Shown here: one piece after another, positions 22,001 to 37,000 of the stretch
Position numbering within the stretch: position 1 is the stretch's first letter
Layout of the letters: the number at the start of each line of letters is the position of its first letter
Source of the DNA: Paroedura picta
Lineage: Eukaryota; Chordata; Lepidosauria; Squamata; Gekkonidae
DNA length: 64,000 bases
NCBI RefSeq assembly: GCF_049243985.1
Contig: NC_135373.1
Location: forward strand, 93,553,213-93,617,212
Reading direction: 5' to 3'
Position numbers and translations under genes: made by a program
Notes under the pieces: generated by a model
Told to the model about the DNA's origin: nothing
Databases searched by the model: none
What the model saw: the letters and a program-made list of their open reading frames with translations, nothing else

Positions 22001-25000
22001 GCGTTTTATACTGGATGATGTTTAATTGTGAAAATTTACATTGGGGAATGAATGCTTCAATTCTCTAATTTACATTCTGGAACAGAAATGACACTATTAT
22101 TGAGTCTGTGCTAGTTCTGTGTAATAACCCATCTCTGGACCCACCAGCTACCACTCAGTTTTGCATCTTGTGTTTTGGGGTAAGGTAGCTGAGATGGCTG
22201 TGGCAGACCAGCTCCTCACATTCTGGGGGGAAACTTCAGCCCTGGATCCATACCAGTCGGGCTTCCATCCTGGCCATGGGGTGGAGACTGCACTGGTCAC
22301 CCTAATGGATAATTTCTGGTGCCAACTGGATCAAGGTGGCTCAGTCCTTCTTGTGTTGTTGTTCATTTTGGGTGCATTTGATGTGGTCAACCCTGAGCTC
22401 TTAGCCAAATGCCTCGCTGATACAGGGCTAGGAGGAACAGCTCTTAAGTGGTTGGCCTCCTTCCTTAAGAACAGGTTGCAGAGGGTTGTGGTGGCAGACG
22501 AGCTGTCTGATCCCTTTGCACTGCCGTGCAGCGTGCCACAAGAGGCGGTACTCTCTCCCAATTTATTTAATATCTATATGCGCTCTCTTGCCCAGTTGGC
22601 CCGGAGTTATAGGCTGGTGGATGACACCCAACTCAATCTCCTGATGGATGCCCCCCCCCCAAAAAAACATTCACCAGCTGTTTGGAAGCAGTAACTGGAT
22701 GGATCAGGAAGAGTTGCCTGAAAACTCAACCCCTCCAAGACAGAGGTCCTTTGGCTGGGTAGGAAGGGGCAAGATCAGGAAGCACGCCTTCCCTGCCTGG
22801 ATGGGGTGCAACTGTCACCTGTACCACAAGACAGGAATTTGGGACTGATTTTTGATGCCTCCATATCTGCATCATGTCCAGCTACTAGTGCCGCACTTAT
22901 CCCTGGAATACCTGGCCACAGTGATCCATGCAACACCTGGCCACTGTAATCCATGCAACGGTCACTTCCAGGCTAGACTTCTGTAACTCACTCTACTCAG
23001 GCCTACCCTTGTCCCTGACCTGGAACTTGCAATTGGTACAGAATGCAGCGGTACGGGTCCTTACCAGGTCTTCCAGGATGGCTCATGTCCAGCCACTTCT
23101 TAAAGAACTTCATTGGTTACCAATTTGTTTCCGGATTAGGTTCAAGGTACAGGTTTTGACCTTTCAGGCTTTATATTGCTTGGACCCTACGTACCTATGA
23201 GACCACCTTCCTCCTTACCTCCCCCCCCCCCCTGTAGAGCTCTTTGCTCTGTGGGTATGAATTTGCTGAAGGTCCCGGGGCCCGGGTGGTGTACTTGGCG
23301 TTGACCAGGACCAGGACCAGGGCCTTTTTGGTCCTGGCCCCTACCTGGTGGAATGAGCTCCTGGACGAGCAGGCCCTGTTGGGACTCTGTGTTCCGCAGG
23401 GCCTGCAAAACAGAGCTCTTCTGTCAGGCATTCGGATGAGGCCGGGTGGGAGGCCTGGGGTATATGATTGGATCCCCGCCTCTCCCCCCTGGCTCCTATT
23501 GCGATGGTAGACTGTATTAGGAGCCCAATTCTATCTCTCCCAGTCATCTACTTTCCATCTATGCTGAGACCAATGCCTGCAGCATAGGAAACAATTTTTT
23601 AGATAAGTTGTATACCGCTATCTTATATGTTGTTATGGAATTGTTTTTAAGGGGATACTATCGGATTTGGTTGTGTTTTTTTGTTTCTGTGAGCCGCTGC
23701 GAGCCAGCTTGCTGGGAGAGATGGTATAAAAATGCAATAAATACATAAATACATTTTGACTCTGCTCATTTTTCTGGAAAGTACAGAATTAAATATTTTA
23801 TACTATTTGCCTCTCATGGTTTTTCATATTTTTCACCTATACCATGTGGCCTATTCATTTCATTTCTTCTCCAGAGTAGCAACCCTAATCCATATCACCT
23901 ATCCTTGGACTTCTCTTTAAGGGCCAAGTAATAAGTCTGGAGTTCCAACAACAAACTGTAGCATCGCATTTCTAGCTGCCATTTGTTTGGTTCTAATAAA
24001 CTACGGTGTTTTGTCTTGGAAATGTGAAATAACGTAGGGGAATATATCACTGGGGAAGAGCACACACTTACGTTGGTTTTACTGGTGGCATGCCAGGGGT
24101 GTTCAGCCACGCATTCCAGTCCACTGTATCAAGAATGGCAACCTAGAAAAAAACAAATACAGAAAGGAAGCCATTCAAACAAGGCCTCAGGACTTCCTTG
24201 AAATTTAATAACATTTGTCTGCCTTTGAATTAAGTTGAGATTAATTTTGGCTGCAGGTCACTCCAGAAAGTGGTGTGCTAAAAATCAATCAACCGATCAA
24301 TCAATCAATATAAAAAGACTAGCTTCAAACCCGTCCCCAAGAATGGACTTGAAAGGATCCCCTCCCCTGGCCCCCAGCCAGGTAGCTTAAGGTGCCTTTG
24401 GGCTGCAACTCCCAGCTGGATCAAGTGGAGCAGGGGCTGGACAGCTTGTTAGAAAGCTTGGGACAGAGCTCCTTAGAAGGCAGTCAGCAGGCCGGGAGGG
24501 CCTCGTTAGCAGGCCCTCCACCTTTGCCCAGGGCCCTCTCCCCTTACTTGCTGCTGGCTCCAGGCATTGAGACGCAAAGAGGCTAGAGTCCAGGGATGGA
24601 GGGCGGGAGCTGCAGGGGCAGGGCCCTATTCCAACTTGGACAGCTGGACACGTTCCACCCCTCCCCCCCAGGCTGTTTCATAAATATATAGAGGAACCAT
24701 GGATAAGGATTTATATTAATTTATTTGAACAATTTTAATTGTGAAAACTGAGGATTCATCTGTTCTTTGTCTTTTTTTGAGGGGGACGAAATGCTTCACA
24801 ATATAAAATACTATTCCTATTTCAACTCTTAAGTGGTTGGCCTCCTTCCTTAAGAACAGGTCATGAACTTTAGGTATAAATAAGTATTTTCTTTCAGCAA
24901 CACTGATTTTGATTCCAAATTGTGTTATTCAGAGTAAAATATCTGAATGTCACTTTGCTATAACACAAATGCCAAAAAGGTTCAACAAAAAACTATGACT

Positions 25001-28000
25001 CAGCCTACTGAATGATCATGCAAAAAGGCTATTTAAGACAGACAACACTGAGTGTTTTGGTCAAGAACAGGCTGGAAAGGGAGTTTGGGAAGATGCAAGC
25101 TAACTACACTCAAAACAATGGAATCCCCAGGACTCAACAGGGATGTTGGTTTCTTATCTCACTATATATGCTAACCTCATTCAACACTTAATTCTATATT
25201 CCTTATCCCTCTTCATTTAATTTGGGAGAATGGACTACAATGTGGTGTAAGTATGTAAATTAGAATATATTTCTCTGGTCTTCGGACAGTAGAACAAACA
25301 CAGCAGGGCTTGTCACTTGTGGGGATGCTTCCATGCTTGAGTGGAGATGGAAGGGAGTAGCAACAGGTCTCATTTAATCATTTATTTTCACAACTGCAAA
25401 AGGATCTCCCATTAATCACTAGCCTTAACATGTGTATTCCCCCTATGTTTTTGTGAACAAAAATTGAACCCAAAGGCCTGATCTGATATTCCAGGAAAGT
25501 AGTATTGGATCTTCATTACCAAGCTGCATATTTATGGATGTTTTCATGATGCTGTTTACCAATTTACTACTAGTTTACTCTCACGTGTCTTATGATTCCT
25601 GTTCCATTGTCTGAGGAAGTGTGCACACACACACGAAAGCTCATACCTTGAATAAAACTTTGTTGGTCTTAAAGGTGCCATTGGACTCAAATTATAATGG
25701 ACCTCTACTAGAGCATAAATAACAGTTCAGAATAATGAAATCTAAAATTTCAGAATGTTAATTGTCTCAATAAATTGTGCTCACTTTGGCAGCACATATA
25801 CTAACACTGGAATGATATAGAGATTCTCTCAATAAAGCCTTGTTCTTTTGAATAACAAACACTGCTGTTTGCCGGAAATCTGTTCACCTGCATTGTTAAG
25901 TCTCTTTCTATGAGGCTGAAACTGAAAGTTCCAGTCTGGATTTTCTGCTATGAAGAAAGGCCAGCCACCAACACAACATGCAGTTTTCCAATATTCAACA
26001 CACTGCAAGCATGATACAATGGGATGTGAATTGTAGACTGTGTTGAACTTGTTTCGTAATTCCACAGGTTCTCTCCCACAGCATTATCAGAGAACCTTCC
26101 CACCAGCCTTCTGTGAGCATTATACGGTAGTGGGCTAGGAGGGCCACTCGTCTTGACACTCACAGAACACCTCATTGTCTTGTGCACTTCTCTCCTTCAA
26201 CAGTGCTTTATTTTCAATCATTAGCAGCCACAGAATCTTAAGCTGCAATAGTAGCACTCAACCTTGTCTTTGAAGTAGGAGTACAGGAAATTCTTCCAGT
26301 CATCAGTTGTTATACTCTTGTACGCAAACCGCTGTACGTAAGCCCTCAAGAAGCCAATGAAGATATCTAGGAGCAAATAAAGTGTTTCAGCTAACAGCAG
26401 TCATGGAGGAAGCGGGGGGGGGGGGAGAAAACACTTTCTTTAAAAAGTTTCTTTATTCATACCTGGTCCTCCAAGGAGTTGCTCAAGATGAAGCAGTAAA
26501 GCAGAACCTTTCTCATATGGAACTGAAGAATATGCAACATCGGGGTCTACGTCTTTCAGGTTAGGTATCAGTTTAGTCAAAGGATTTGTTCCTCCAAGTG
26601 TATTTATCTAGAACACACACAGTTATGAAGACTGAATCATAAGAAAATAAACATTTTACAATGCTGTATGCATGACAAAGGATAAACCAAGTTTAATCCC
26701 CCGAGGTCAGCATATGTCATTACCTGCCCTCACCAGCCTCAACATTAGCCAGTTACCTCTTAGCTACAGTTTTCTTCATTCATCCATTCCACTTTTGAAA
26801 GAGGACACATGAAGATGTTAAACAGAATTGGAGAGAGGAGCGCTCCTTGAAGCATTTTGCATGGGATTTGGAAATGGTTCGATTGTCTCTTTCCAATAGC
26901 TACCCTCTGTCCGTGACCCCGGAGGAAGGAGATCAGCAGCTGGAGAACTGTCCTCCATATTCCAGTGTCAGCGAGTCAGTGATTATGTTGAACAATGCTG
27001 TAAGGTTGAGCAGTATGATCAGCGCTGTTCTACCCTAATCCAGCTAGTGCCAGAGGTTGTCCCATTAGGGCGACCAGCACCCTTTCCATCTGATGGCCAG
27101 GCCAGAAACCTGACTGGGATGGGTCTAGGACTGAAGCTTCATCTAGGAATGCTAATCATTGATCGACGGCAGCCCCTTCCACCACTTTCCCCAGAAATGC
27201 CAGGTGCAAGATGGGATGGTAGTTGGTTTGTTCCCACAGATCCAATGATGGTTTCTTCAGTAGCGGATGGACCACTATCTCTTTCAGCCCCTCTTCAAAT
27301 TCTCCCATCAAGAGGGAGTGGCTGATTGTCTCCCGGAGGGTAGCTCCTATCCTCTCATCACTTGTTTTAAATAGCCATGATGGACAGGGGTCTAATGGGC
27401 ACTTGGTCAGCCTCACTGAAGCTAGCACCCTATCCACTTCAGTCAGTGTGAGCGAGTGTAGATCCAAGCCCTCAAAAGGGATATTGTACCACACACACAC
27501 GTCTAAGGCCACACCATTAAGAAAATCTCAAAACAAGTTTTGCCCTAAAAAAGCAAAAATCTTTATGAGCCTCACTAGAACTGATGAAATGGCTTTACAA
27601 CCTGCGCTAAATTAGTAGTGTTGACTGAGTTGTTGAACACAAAACTTTTTGAAAATATATACAGCTGGTCAACTATATGTACCTGTTAGGCATCGGAGAG
27701 CTTCTCTTATGCAGGTTGACTCAAAACATTCATTTTTTTCTGTTTGTACTATTTTTTTCGTTGATATTATAATGCAATAATAAACAGTACCATATCTTCA
27801 AATTATTAACTACTATTATAAGAGTCACATTGTTATCTAAACTGAAGATAGTTTACAACCAGAACACATCTAACGGTAGTTATTTTAATAGCTTGAAGTA
27901 ACTACTTAATTATATCTGATGATGTCAGGAGTTTCAACTTAATGGGATGGTGGGGCGAGAGACTTCGTTCTCTCTTTCCTTTATTCATACTCTGAAACAG

Positions 28001-31000
28001 GATTCGGGACAAAGTCAAATTATTCTTTGTATAAACAGAAGCACTTACAGTGTTTTGTAATTCTCTCCAGCCTCCTAGAGCCTGGAACTGCCTGAACTGT
28101 TCCCCAAACAACCGGCCGCCAATCCGGCGCTCCAGGTAGACAGTGTGCCCTTCATTTAGCCTGGAACAGCAAATAAATTGAATTGATAATTGCCTGAGAA
28201 TCTCTGGAAGCAAGACTCCCTCTATTTAAAACTTTTAGATTGCACCTACCAGAAATGCTCCCATGTTTTGTTTGTTACCAAATTTCCTGTCCAACTATGA
28301 GAAATTTCATGAGCAATAACCTGAAAAACACAAAAAACATCGTTATTTGGTTTCCCTTCATTGATTGGTGCCAAAAGCCCCATCAACTGTTTCAGCATAT
28401 ATGAAGAGGCACTCTGAAAAACATTACTCAATTCCAAGACCAGTAGGAAATTTTGTATCTAAATTATTATTTGAAATTGGTGGCAGATACCATTTTAGAA
28501 AACTGATCATTCGCCCCATTTAAGACTCTTAGTTTAGTGGTTAAGAGCAGGAGATTCTGATCTGAAGAAACAGGTTTGATTCCCCACTCCACATGCAGCC
28601 AGCTGGGTGACCTTGGGCCAGTCACAGTACTCTCAGTACTCTATCAGACTCACCTACTCTCAGGGTATCAGTTGCAAGAACAGGAAGGACAGATGTTTGT
28701 AAGCCACTTTGAGACTCCTTCAGATAGTAAAAAGCAGGGGGGGACTAAGGAGGGCAGGGTTTGGGGAAGGAAAAGACCTCAGCTAGATACAATGCCAGAG
28801 TCCACCCTCCAAAGCAGCCAATTTATCCAGGAGGACAGATCTGTTGTCTGGAGTTCAGCTATAACTCTGGGAACTGCCAGATCCCACCTGAAGGTTGAGA
28901 ACAGCAAGCTTGGAAGCAACTCTGGTTTACTTGATACTAACCAATTTGCATGATTCATCTAAGCCTGGCTACTAGACACTGTTCAGAAAAAGAAGAGTTG
29001 ATTTTTGTACCCCACTTTTCTATACTTTAAGGAGACTCAAAGCAGCTTACAATCCACCACTTAATTTGTATTAATTTGATAGCAGCACTTCAGTAATCAA
29101 TACTGCAGAAAAGTATGCTGCTTATCACTTATATACATTCTCACCAAAAGTCCCTACAAAAATTTCTTCTTCAAAAATTAAAAGCATAAAGAATAACTAC
29201 AGTAATGACGGCTTGAAGGACTCAGCAACATTCTTTTGGAAATATTCTGCATGCATGTATTAAATGACCACTCTTACAGTCCACCACTCTTAACAATTAC
29301 ACTATGCTGGCTCTCAACAGCAGCACTTCAGTAAAGTGTGATGGTTAGAGCTTCAGAGCAGGGTTTTAAATGTCCATCTTGCTGTTAATTTAAAGTATGG
29401 AGGATACAAAAACTCTAACATTATTTATACCTAAAAAATTAAAATGATACTTATACCTAACCCTAACCCTTCCTAAAACTATATTTTCTAGTCCTAATAC
29501 TTATTCTAATCCTAACCCTCCCTAAAATAACCCTAGTCCTAACTTAAATGTAACCCTAATGTAACCTACCCCTACCCCAACCCTAAAATAAACCTAATGC
29601 TTGTTATCAACTACAAACACACAATATCTCTATATCTCTATGAATGAAATAAACGAATAATAAATATAGCTGAAGATAAGAGGTAGAGAAAAGGTAAGTT
29701 GGTGAACGGCTGAGAAAAGAGATAATAAGGCTACGATAGGGGAGATGATAATGGGAGTTGCCAGGAGGAAGAAAAGAGGGGAAAGTGAGGTTCTTGAGGG
29801 TTTCCTACAATGCAAGTATGCATGGCCCAGTGACCAGCAAAACAACAACTGGGCCACTTTTTTAAAGTAGAAGGTCTCATGAAGAGCAGCAGATAAAGGA
29901 ATGTTGAATGGGAAGGAGATAGGATTACTAAATCCACATTAGGAAATTCCTAGAGATTTGGGGTGAAGTCTGTGGACAGTTGGGCTTGTGGAGGGTGTTT
30001 TGAGAAGGGGGACCTCAGAGATGTATAATGGCATAGAATCCACCCTACATTGTACATTTCCTCCATGGCAACTTAGGGTTGCTAACCTGGGGGCTGGAGA
30101 TACCCCAGAATAACAAGAGCTGTACAGATGAGAGATCAGTTCCCCTGGAGAAAATGGCTACTTTGGAGTGTGGAATATATGGCATTGTACTCTGCTGAGG
30201 CTGTATCCCTCTCCAAACCTCACCTTCCAAGGCTTCACCCCCAAATATCCAAGAATTTTTCAACCTGGAACTAGCAACCCTAAAGGAGGGGGGTTGATTT
30301 CTGTAGTTGAGAGTGCTCCAGACCCCCCCCCCCATGGAGGTTGGGAACCCAAGGATAGCAGGTATGGGGGCTTTTAGGAATGGGGAGGGAGAAACTAGAT
30401 TCCTTCACACATATCCTTGTTGGTTTCCACTTGTTTTTCTATAACTCAGTGCAGGTTTTAGACAAGGAAATGTGAGGTCGAGTCCTTCTCACTTCATCTT
30501 TCTTCCCCAGCATCTGGTGAAAGGTTACTTCTCCTCTAAAAAGGGGGAATCAGCAGAGCCTCGCACAGAATAACATGTACTTCTTTCCAAAGTCCTTCTG
30601 AGATTTAGGCTCATGGTAGCCCAAAATAGCTGGTTATTAAGCTAAGTTTTAACCCAAGTGTGGAAATCTTGATCTCAAAAGTGCATTTTTTGCAGTTTTG
30701 ATAGCAATTCCAGCACACATTTTTGGAGTTAACTGCCCATAGACTTCCAGCAACCTTTGGCTGGCTTTAAAATGCAGATGAAGTTATATTTTTAAAAGAC
30801 AGGAACTACCCATAAGAGTTCTTTCCTTTGTCCAACATTTTACAGCAATTTGCATTACTCACAGGTCTCTTTAAGTATAAGAGGAAAACAAAAAAACTAT
30901 CTACTGCATGCCATTTACATTTTAAGCCTGATGTCAGAGTCCTATCTTGTGATGCAACTAGTTTTGCATACCACCTAACTTTTTAGACATTAATTTTTGA

Positions 31001-34000
31001 CTTTGAATAGTATATGCAGCAATTTCAAGTGAATATAGCTTACACTTACACTGGATAGCGATCTGTCACCAGCCTACAAAAGATAAACAAATTAGGAGTT
31101 ATTCAAATGTTTGTACCCCAACTTTCCCACTCTGTGTTTCAAAGAATTTTACAAAATGCACACATTTTAATTTGGCCATGAAGTTGGCAGTAAAGAACAC
31201 TGCTTCAGTTTAATTACCATAAAAACTTCCTTAGGCAAAAAGGCTTTACAGTTCCTATAGCATGGTGTCAAAATAGGTGTCAAAAAGGGTACCTATCTGA
31301 TATCTTCTGGAAGACACTTTTTAATACAGGTGCAACAGATGTGAAAGACTGCACTGAGGTGGGAAGCACTTCATAGGTTCCTTTCTAAATTCATGCCAAC
31401 ATCATGTGCGATACAACAGAGAGGACCGACTACATAACAGGTTGTTGTTGTTTTTAATTTGGGCAAAGGTAAGATCAGCTTTATTATCTACACCAAACAC
31501 AAGGCACTATATAACCTCTAAGACTTAACTGGGTTTAAAGTAATACCTAAAGGAAACTATGCCGTCTACAAACATGACATTTACCAATAATGTAGGAGTC
31601 ACAAAAGTAAGGCAGGGATTCTCCATACCACCATATGGGAATGATGGTGGCAAAACTAGTAAGTCGTAGTGACCCCACACATACGGTCCTGCAAGGTCTT
31701 CCGCTATTTTCAACATGGCTTCAGTCTGAAATAAAAAAAGAATCTGGTTTCCAGTGTCCACTATTCATGGTATCAAAAACAAACAGCCAGGCATATAAAA
31801 TTATGATACCTTGCTTTAGAAAAAATCCTGAAACACCTATGGTTCTTTTTTCTTATTCAGATCTTACAACCACCAGGAGTGAGGGAGATGACAGCTGTAA
31901 ACTTAATAATCTACAAAACAGTGGTAGACTATGTGCTTTGCATGTGCAAGGTCTCGTTGAGTCTCCAGCATCTCCAGAAAAAGGGATCAGGTAACAGATG
32001 ATGTGAAAGATCTTTTTAAGAAACCCAGGAGAGCTGCTTCCAGTCAAAGTGGACACTACTGACTGTGACACACCAGTGGTTTGATTTGTGTGTTCATCCA
32101 TACAATCAACAAGTTTTCACCAACCTCTGCAAATTCATATGCCGATTTTTCCACCAGCTCCTTCTCAGCCCATACCAAGGTTCTTGGGCCAATCTCTCTG
32201 AAGGATAAAATTTACTAATGAAAACCAAGAATGACTTTGATTTGATGAGCTTTTTATCTCACAGATTCTAACATTAAATAAAGTTATAATTTTAAAACAT
32301 TGCTATTCCACTTATCCAATTCAGGGTCTGCAAGGTGGTGACCATTAAAATACTTCAAAAATTAAAAATGTATATTCAATAATTGTGAAACACCAATCTC
32401 TGAATATCTTAATAACTGACATGCATAGCATATTACCAGGTCAGTCACAGCTGCTATGGTCAAGTCGTGGGTACCATATTGTGACAGGGAACAAACCACA
32501 CAATAATACCAGCTTTCTCCTCTTGCAAGCAAGTTCTACTTCCCAGTCTCAAACAGTGATTATTATGTGTGCACCAACAATGTGTGGTGATCAAAACTGT
32601 CAACAGTGTCAATTTTAATGCTTTCTGCTGCTCAGCAATTGGGCCATTTCTGCAAAACCTCCCTGTCCAAAATAAACTCAACTATATGTACAAACTGTGA
32701 GCAACTTCCCCTTCTTTCAATAGCTTGGCGGCAATGTTTGGAAAACAGTGAGGAAAAGAGAAGTGAAAGAGACTATTATCAGCTTCTAAAAACGTGTAAA
32801 TCAAATAGCTGACTTTCGTTATTTTGGGTAGTTATAAGTTCAGTATAACAAGAGAAAATCCTTCTGTCTATAATCCATTAATATATTAGTAAAAGGTAAA
32901 GGTAAAGGTATCCCCTGTGCAAGCACCGGGTCATGTCTGACCCTTGGGGTGACGCCCTCTAGTGTTTTCATGGCAGACTCAATACAGAGTGGTTTGCCAG
33001 TGCCTTCCCCAGTCATTACCGTTTACCCCCCAGCAAGCTGGGTACTCATTTTACCGACCTCAGAAGGATGAAAGGCTGAGTCAACCTTGAGCCGGCTGCT
33101 GGAATCGATGTCTGCTGCCTTACCACTCTGCGCCACAAGAGGTTCTTAATATATTAGTAGGATTAGTCTATTAGCCAGCATTGCACAGGAGACGAAGTGT
33201 TTGGTACGGCATCAGATTCCTTCTCAACCACAAATCTCATAGGTCAACTGTTTCCAAATTCATATAAGGAAGACACATGTTGCAGCCCACTCTTGAGCCC
33301 TTGACAGAGGACAGAATGACTATCTTACGAAGTAATCTCTCTCCTGGATCTCAAAACTAAGTGCTTTCTAGATGCTACAAACTGTTATTTTATGAAGATA
33401 TATCTAGTTACACTCACCTGCTTTCCAAAGCACCAACAACTAAAGCAATCAAATAACAGGGTATTGGAACCTAACCAAAAGAAGAGAAACAAACATTAAA
33501 CCAGAGCTGTAGGTCATAATTCAAAGCCTCAAATCTCATTGCTGACAAAGTTATGTAAGGACATCAGAAGTCTGTTATTTTCTAAAATCTGCGACAGGCC
33601 TTAGTGTAGTAAATATGTAAACAATCGTACCGGCTGACTAAAACGATATATCTTCCTAGTGCTATCTTCTGGATCAGGCATGTCTCCATCTCTTCCAGCA
33701 CTCATGAGAGCTACCAGCTCATTTGGAACAGATATCTTAAAACAAGAACAAAAAATACATTACTACTATTGAAGTAAATATTTAACTATTCAGCATCTTA
33801 CATGAAATTATACCTTAGAATGCCAATCCTATAGCAACTCAGCTCACAAACATCACAGAAATTTTTCCTCCTACCATTTTGCACTACTAAATACTTAGGC
33901 CAAGTAATTAGATAAGCTAATTACTGATTTATGTAGATAGAATCAGAGTTGGAAGGGATCTCCCAGGTCATCTAGTCCAACCCTGTGCACTATACAGGAC

Positions 34001-37000
34001 ACTCACAACCCTATCGCTCATCCATGGTCACCTCCCACTTCCTTGAACCTTCACTGAATCAGCCTCTCTGTCAGATGGCTATCAAGCCTCCGTTTAAAAA
34101 TCTCCAAAGATGGAGAACCCACCACCTCCTGAGGAAGCCTGTTCCACTGAGAAACCGCTCTCACTGTCAGGAACTTCTTCTGGATGTTTAGATGGAATTT
34201 CTTTTGAATTAATTTCATCCCATTGGTTCTAGTCCGTCCCTCTGGGGATCAATGGTATTACTGAATGCAAGGTTCCCCATCTCTTCCCAGATTCTCAGTT
34301 TTTATTCCAGCAGAAATAATATTAGCCAATACTAGGAGTCCGTTAACAGAACAGCCAATAGGTGGCTTTTGGCCCATGTTGTCACCATGCAAGTGCTTTC
34401 TGTTTTAACTATTTTGTCCCTTATTTCCTAACAGAACTTACACAGTTCTGCAGGGCCTGAAAAAGGGAGCTCTTCTGCCAGGCATTTGGTTGAAGTTGAC
34501 CTGAACCACCACTTCCCATTAGCCCCTCAGCCCCTCTCCTATGGCAATCACTGAAGATCCATCCAACCCACAGTGCCATCAATATGCATTGTTTTAATGT
34601 TCTCCCTATTGTTCTATCATTCTATGGAATGGTATATCATTTCCTTTATTTTAATGTTCTATCATTCTATTATGCCATTTGCTGTTATCACTGTATTATT
34701 GTTATAAATACTGAGTTATCTGTATTGTTCCTATTTTATATAAACTACCATGAGCCTTTGGGCAGGGCAGCATATAAATATAATAATAAGCACAAGAACT
34801 CTGGAAACCAGCTATGCAATCAGATTAAGCAAAGAAACCATGCTGCACATTAGCAGTCTAAAATTAGTAAAACCAGAGCTTTCTCTGTGGAATGCCTTCC
34901 CCAAGGACATGAGGGTGGTTCCTGTTTATGTTAGCTTGAGAACAGATGTAAGGCTTTGAGCAGAAAATTGACCATGTAGAATCCTGTTGTGGGGGCATGG
35001 TTTGTTGAACTGGCACTATCTATTGAAATTTGGTCTTCCTTTTTAAAAATTGTCTGTTGCATTCTGGTCAGGTTTTTGCAAGATGCTTTGAGGCACTGCC
35101 ACTGGTAGGAAAGGTAGGACATAAATGTTTAAATAAATAATATTTTCAGTGTCATCATATAATATGTGGGTCAGGAGTAATGTTTTAAACATCAGGGATA
35201 ACATAACTAATGTTTGCTCTTCTATGAGCAAATGCTTAATACAAAATAGCCAAATATTTTGATCACTAACACAGTATCCAATATGAGAGGGTGCAGGGTC
35301 TACTAACTAAATCTGCAGATAAGACTAGTTTGGGAGGAACAGTCAGCACCCTGGGAGATAGAATTCAATGAGATCTGAACACACTGGAAAAGGGAAAAGT
35401 GGGTAGATGGGAACAAGATGTGATTCAACAAGAATAAGTGCAGAGTTCTACAAATGAGAAGGACACATATTCTACAGGGCACACATGAAGAACAGTGTAT
35501 GTGAAGATGATCTTGGGGGTATAGGTGGACTGTAAGCTAAATCTGAGCAGTTGGTGTGATGTGGCAGCAAAGAAACTAACGAATGCAGTTTTGGACTCTA
35601 ACAGAGGCCTAATGTCCATATTGCAAGATATCATGGTCCTGCTGTGGGTTGCATTGGTAAGGCCACACCTGGATGTAGAAAGAATGAGAAAAAAAACATA
35701 AAGGATGATGGAAGGGCTGGAGATCACGCTCTATGAGGAAAGGATAATTATATTTATTAAAGTGCATTTAAAGGGACTGTAGTCCCTTAAAATGCCTTCT
35801 AGGTAAATTTGCCACTTTCAGAAGGCATTTAAAGGGACTGCAAGTCCTTTAAACACTTATGGAGTTCACTTGCAGATTGCAAAAGTATTTAAAGTGGTGG
35901 TCCCCAACCACCGGGCCCTGGCACTGGGCCGCGGCTCCCTCTCCCCCCCCCCCCCCCGCAGTAAGAAACTTCCCAGGCCGCAAGCAAATCGGCCGATTAG
36001 CTTGCGGCCTGGCAAGCTTCTTTTTGTGGGGGGGGGGAGAGGGAAACAGGGCCGCGCATACGCGTTTGTGCTATGTGCGGCTGAAAACACGCACGAGCAG
36101 CACTTTCACGCATGCACAGAAGGGTCGCGCATGCGCGTTTTTGGCAGCACATGGCGCAAACGCGCATGCCAGGAGATTGCCCTCCCCCACAGCAGCCGGT
36201 CCGCAGTGTAATACAGCAGGATCCTATGTGGTGTGTTTTTTAGAGAAAGATATCCTTCAGATACAACAGAATAAGCCAATTGGAACTGGAGGCATTTAAC
36301 AGATTACAATCCCAGAAAAAGTTCCAAGATTATAAAACATGAAAAGCATAATTTGGTAACTTCCGGGCAACATCAGGGGGCAACCTTGGCTTCTATGTCC
36401 TTTTTGGTGGCCACTGTATGAAACAGAATGCTGGATTAGATGGACCATCCAGCTGATCAGCAGGCCTTCTCTTATCAGCCGAGTTCAGCTAAGTATGTTT
36501 CAACTCTGAGCAAGTACATGCATGCATGCTTGAACATGCACTAGCAGTATTTGTAGCGCTTCATGAAGAACCCGCATACTGAATTCTGTATATGAAAGAT
36601 GCAATCAAAAGACTGGTACAGTTGGATCTACCTCTGCATAGTATGTTAATTTCACTGAAGGAGTATCTTGGCAGGGCAGAACAGCTCTACAATGATGAGC
36701 CTGAGGGAGGGAAAAAGGTACAAAAACAGAGGTCACTAAACTTTCAGAAGAATTTTGCAATAAACCACAAGAAACAATTGCCAAGAGTGAAATGTATTAA
36801 CCATTACCAGATGTGTAAAACTGCAGCTGTAACAATCCAGAGATGCTCACAAGCCAGATCTAAGTACTTGCCCAACTTCAGCAGGTTCTCTCCTCTTCAA
36901 TAAGCCATGCTGCCTAACTTGCAAGTTTAGAAGTTTGCAATTTGCAATTCAGCAGGAGAGGGTGATACACTGCCATGCTTTAAGGTTGCCTACAATCACA

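Noticed and set aside
22161-22694. 177-codon frame that could pass for a gene
   Set aside because: It is L2 reverse transcriptase, matching the copies at 12 kb and 52 kb.
35859-36299. 146-codon plus-strand frame
   Set aside because: It reads through a GC-rich hAT-like repeat and poly-C/poly-G tracts; no homology or splice context.
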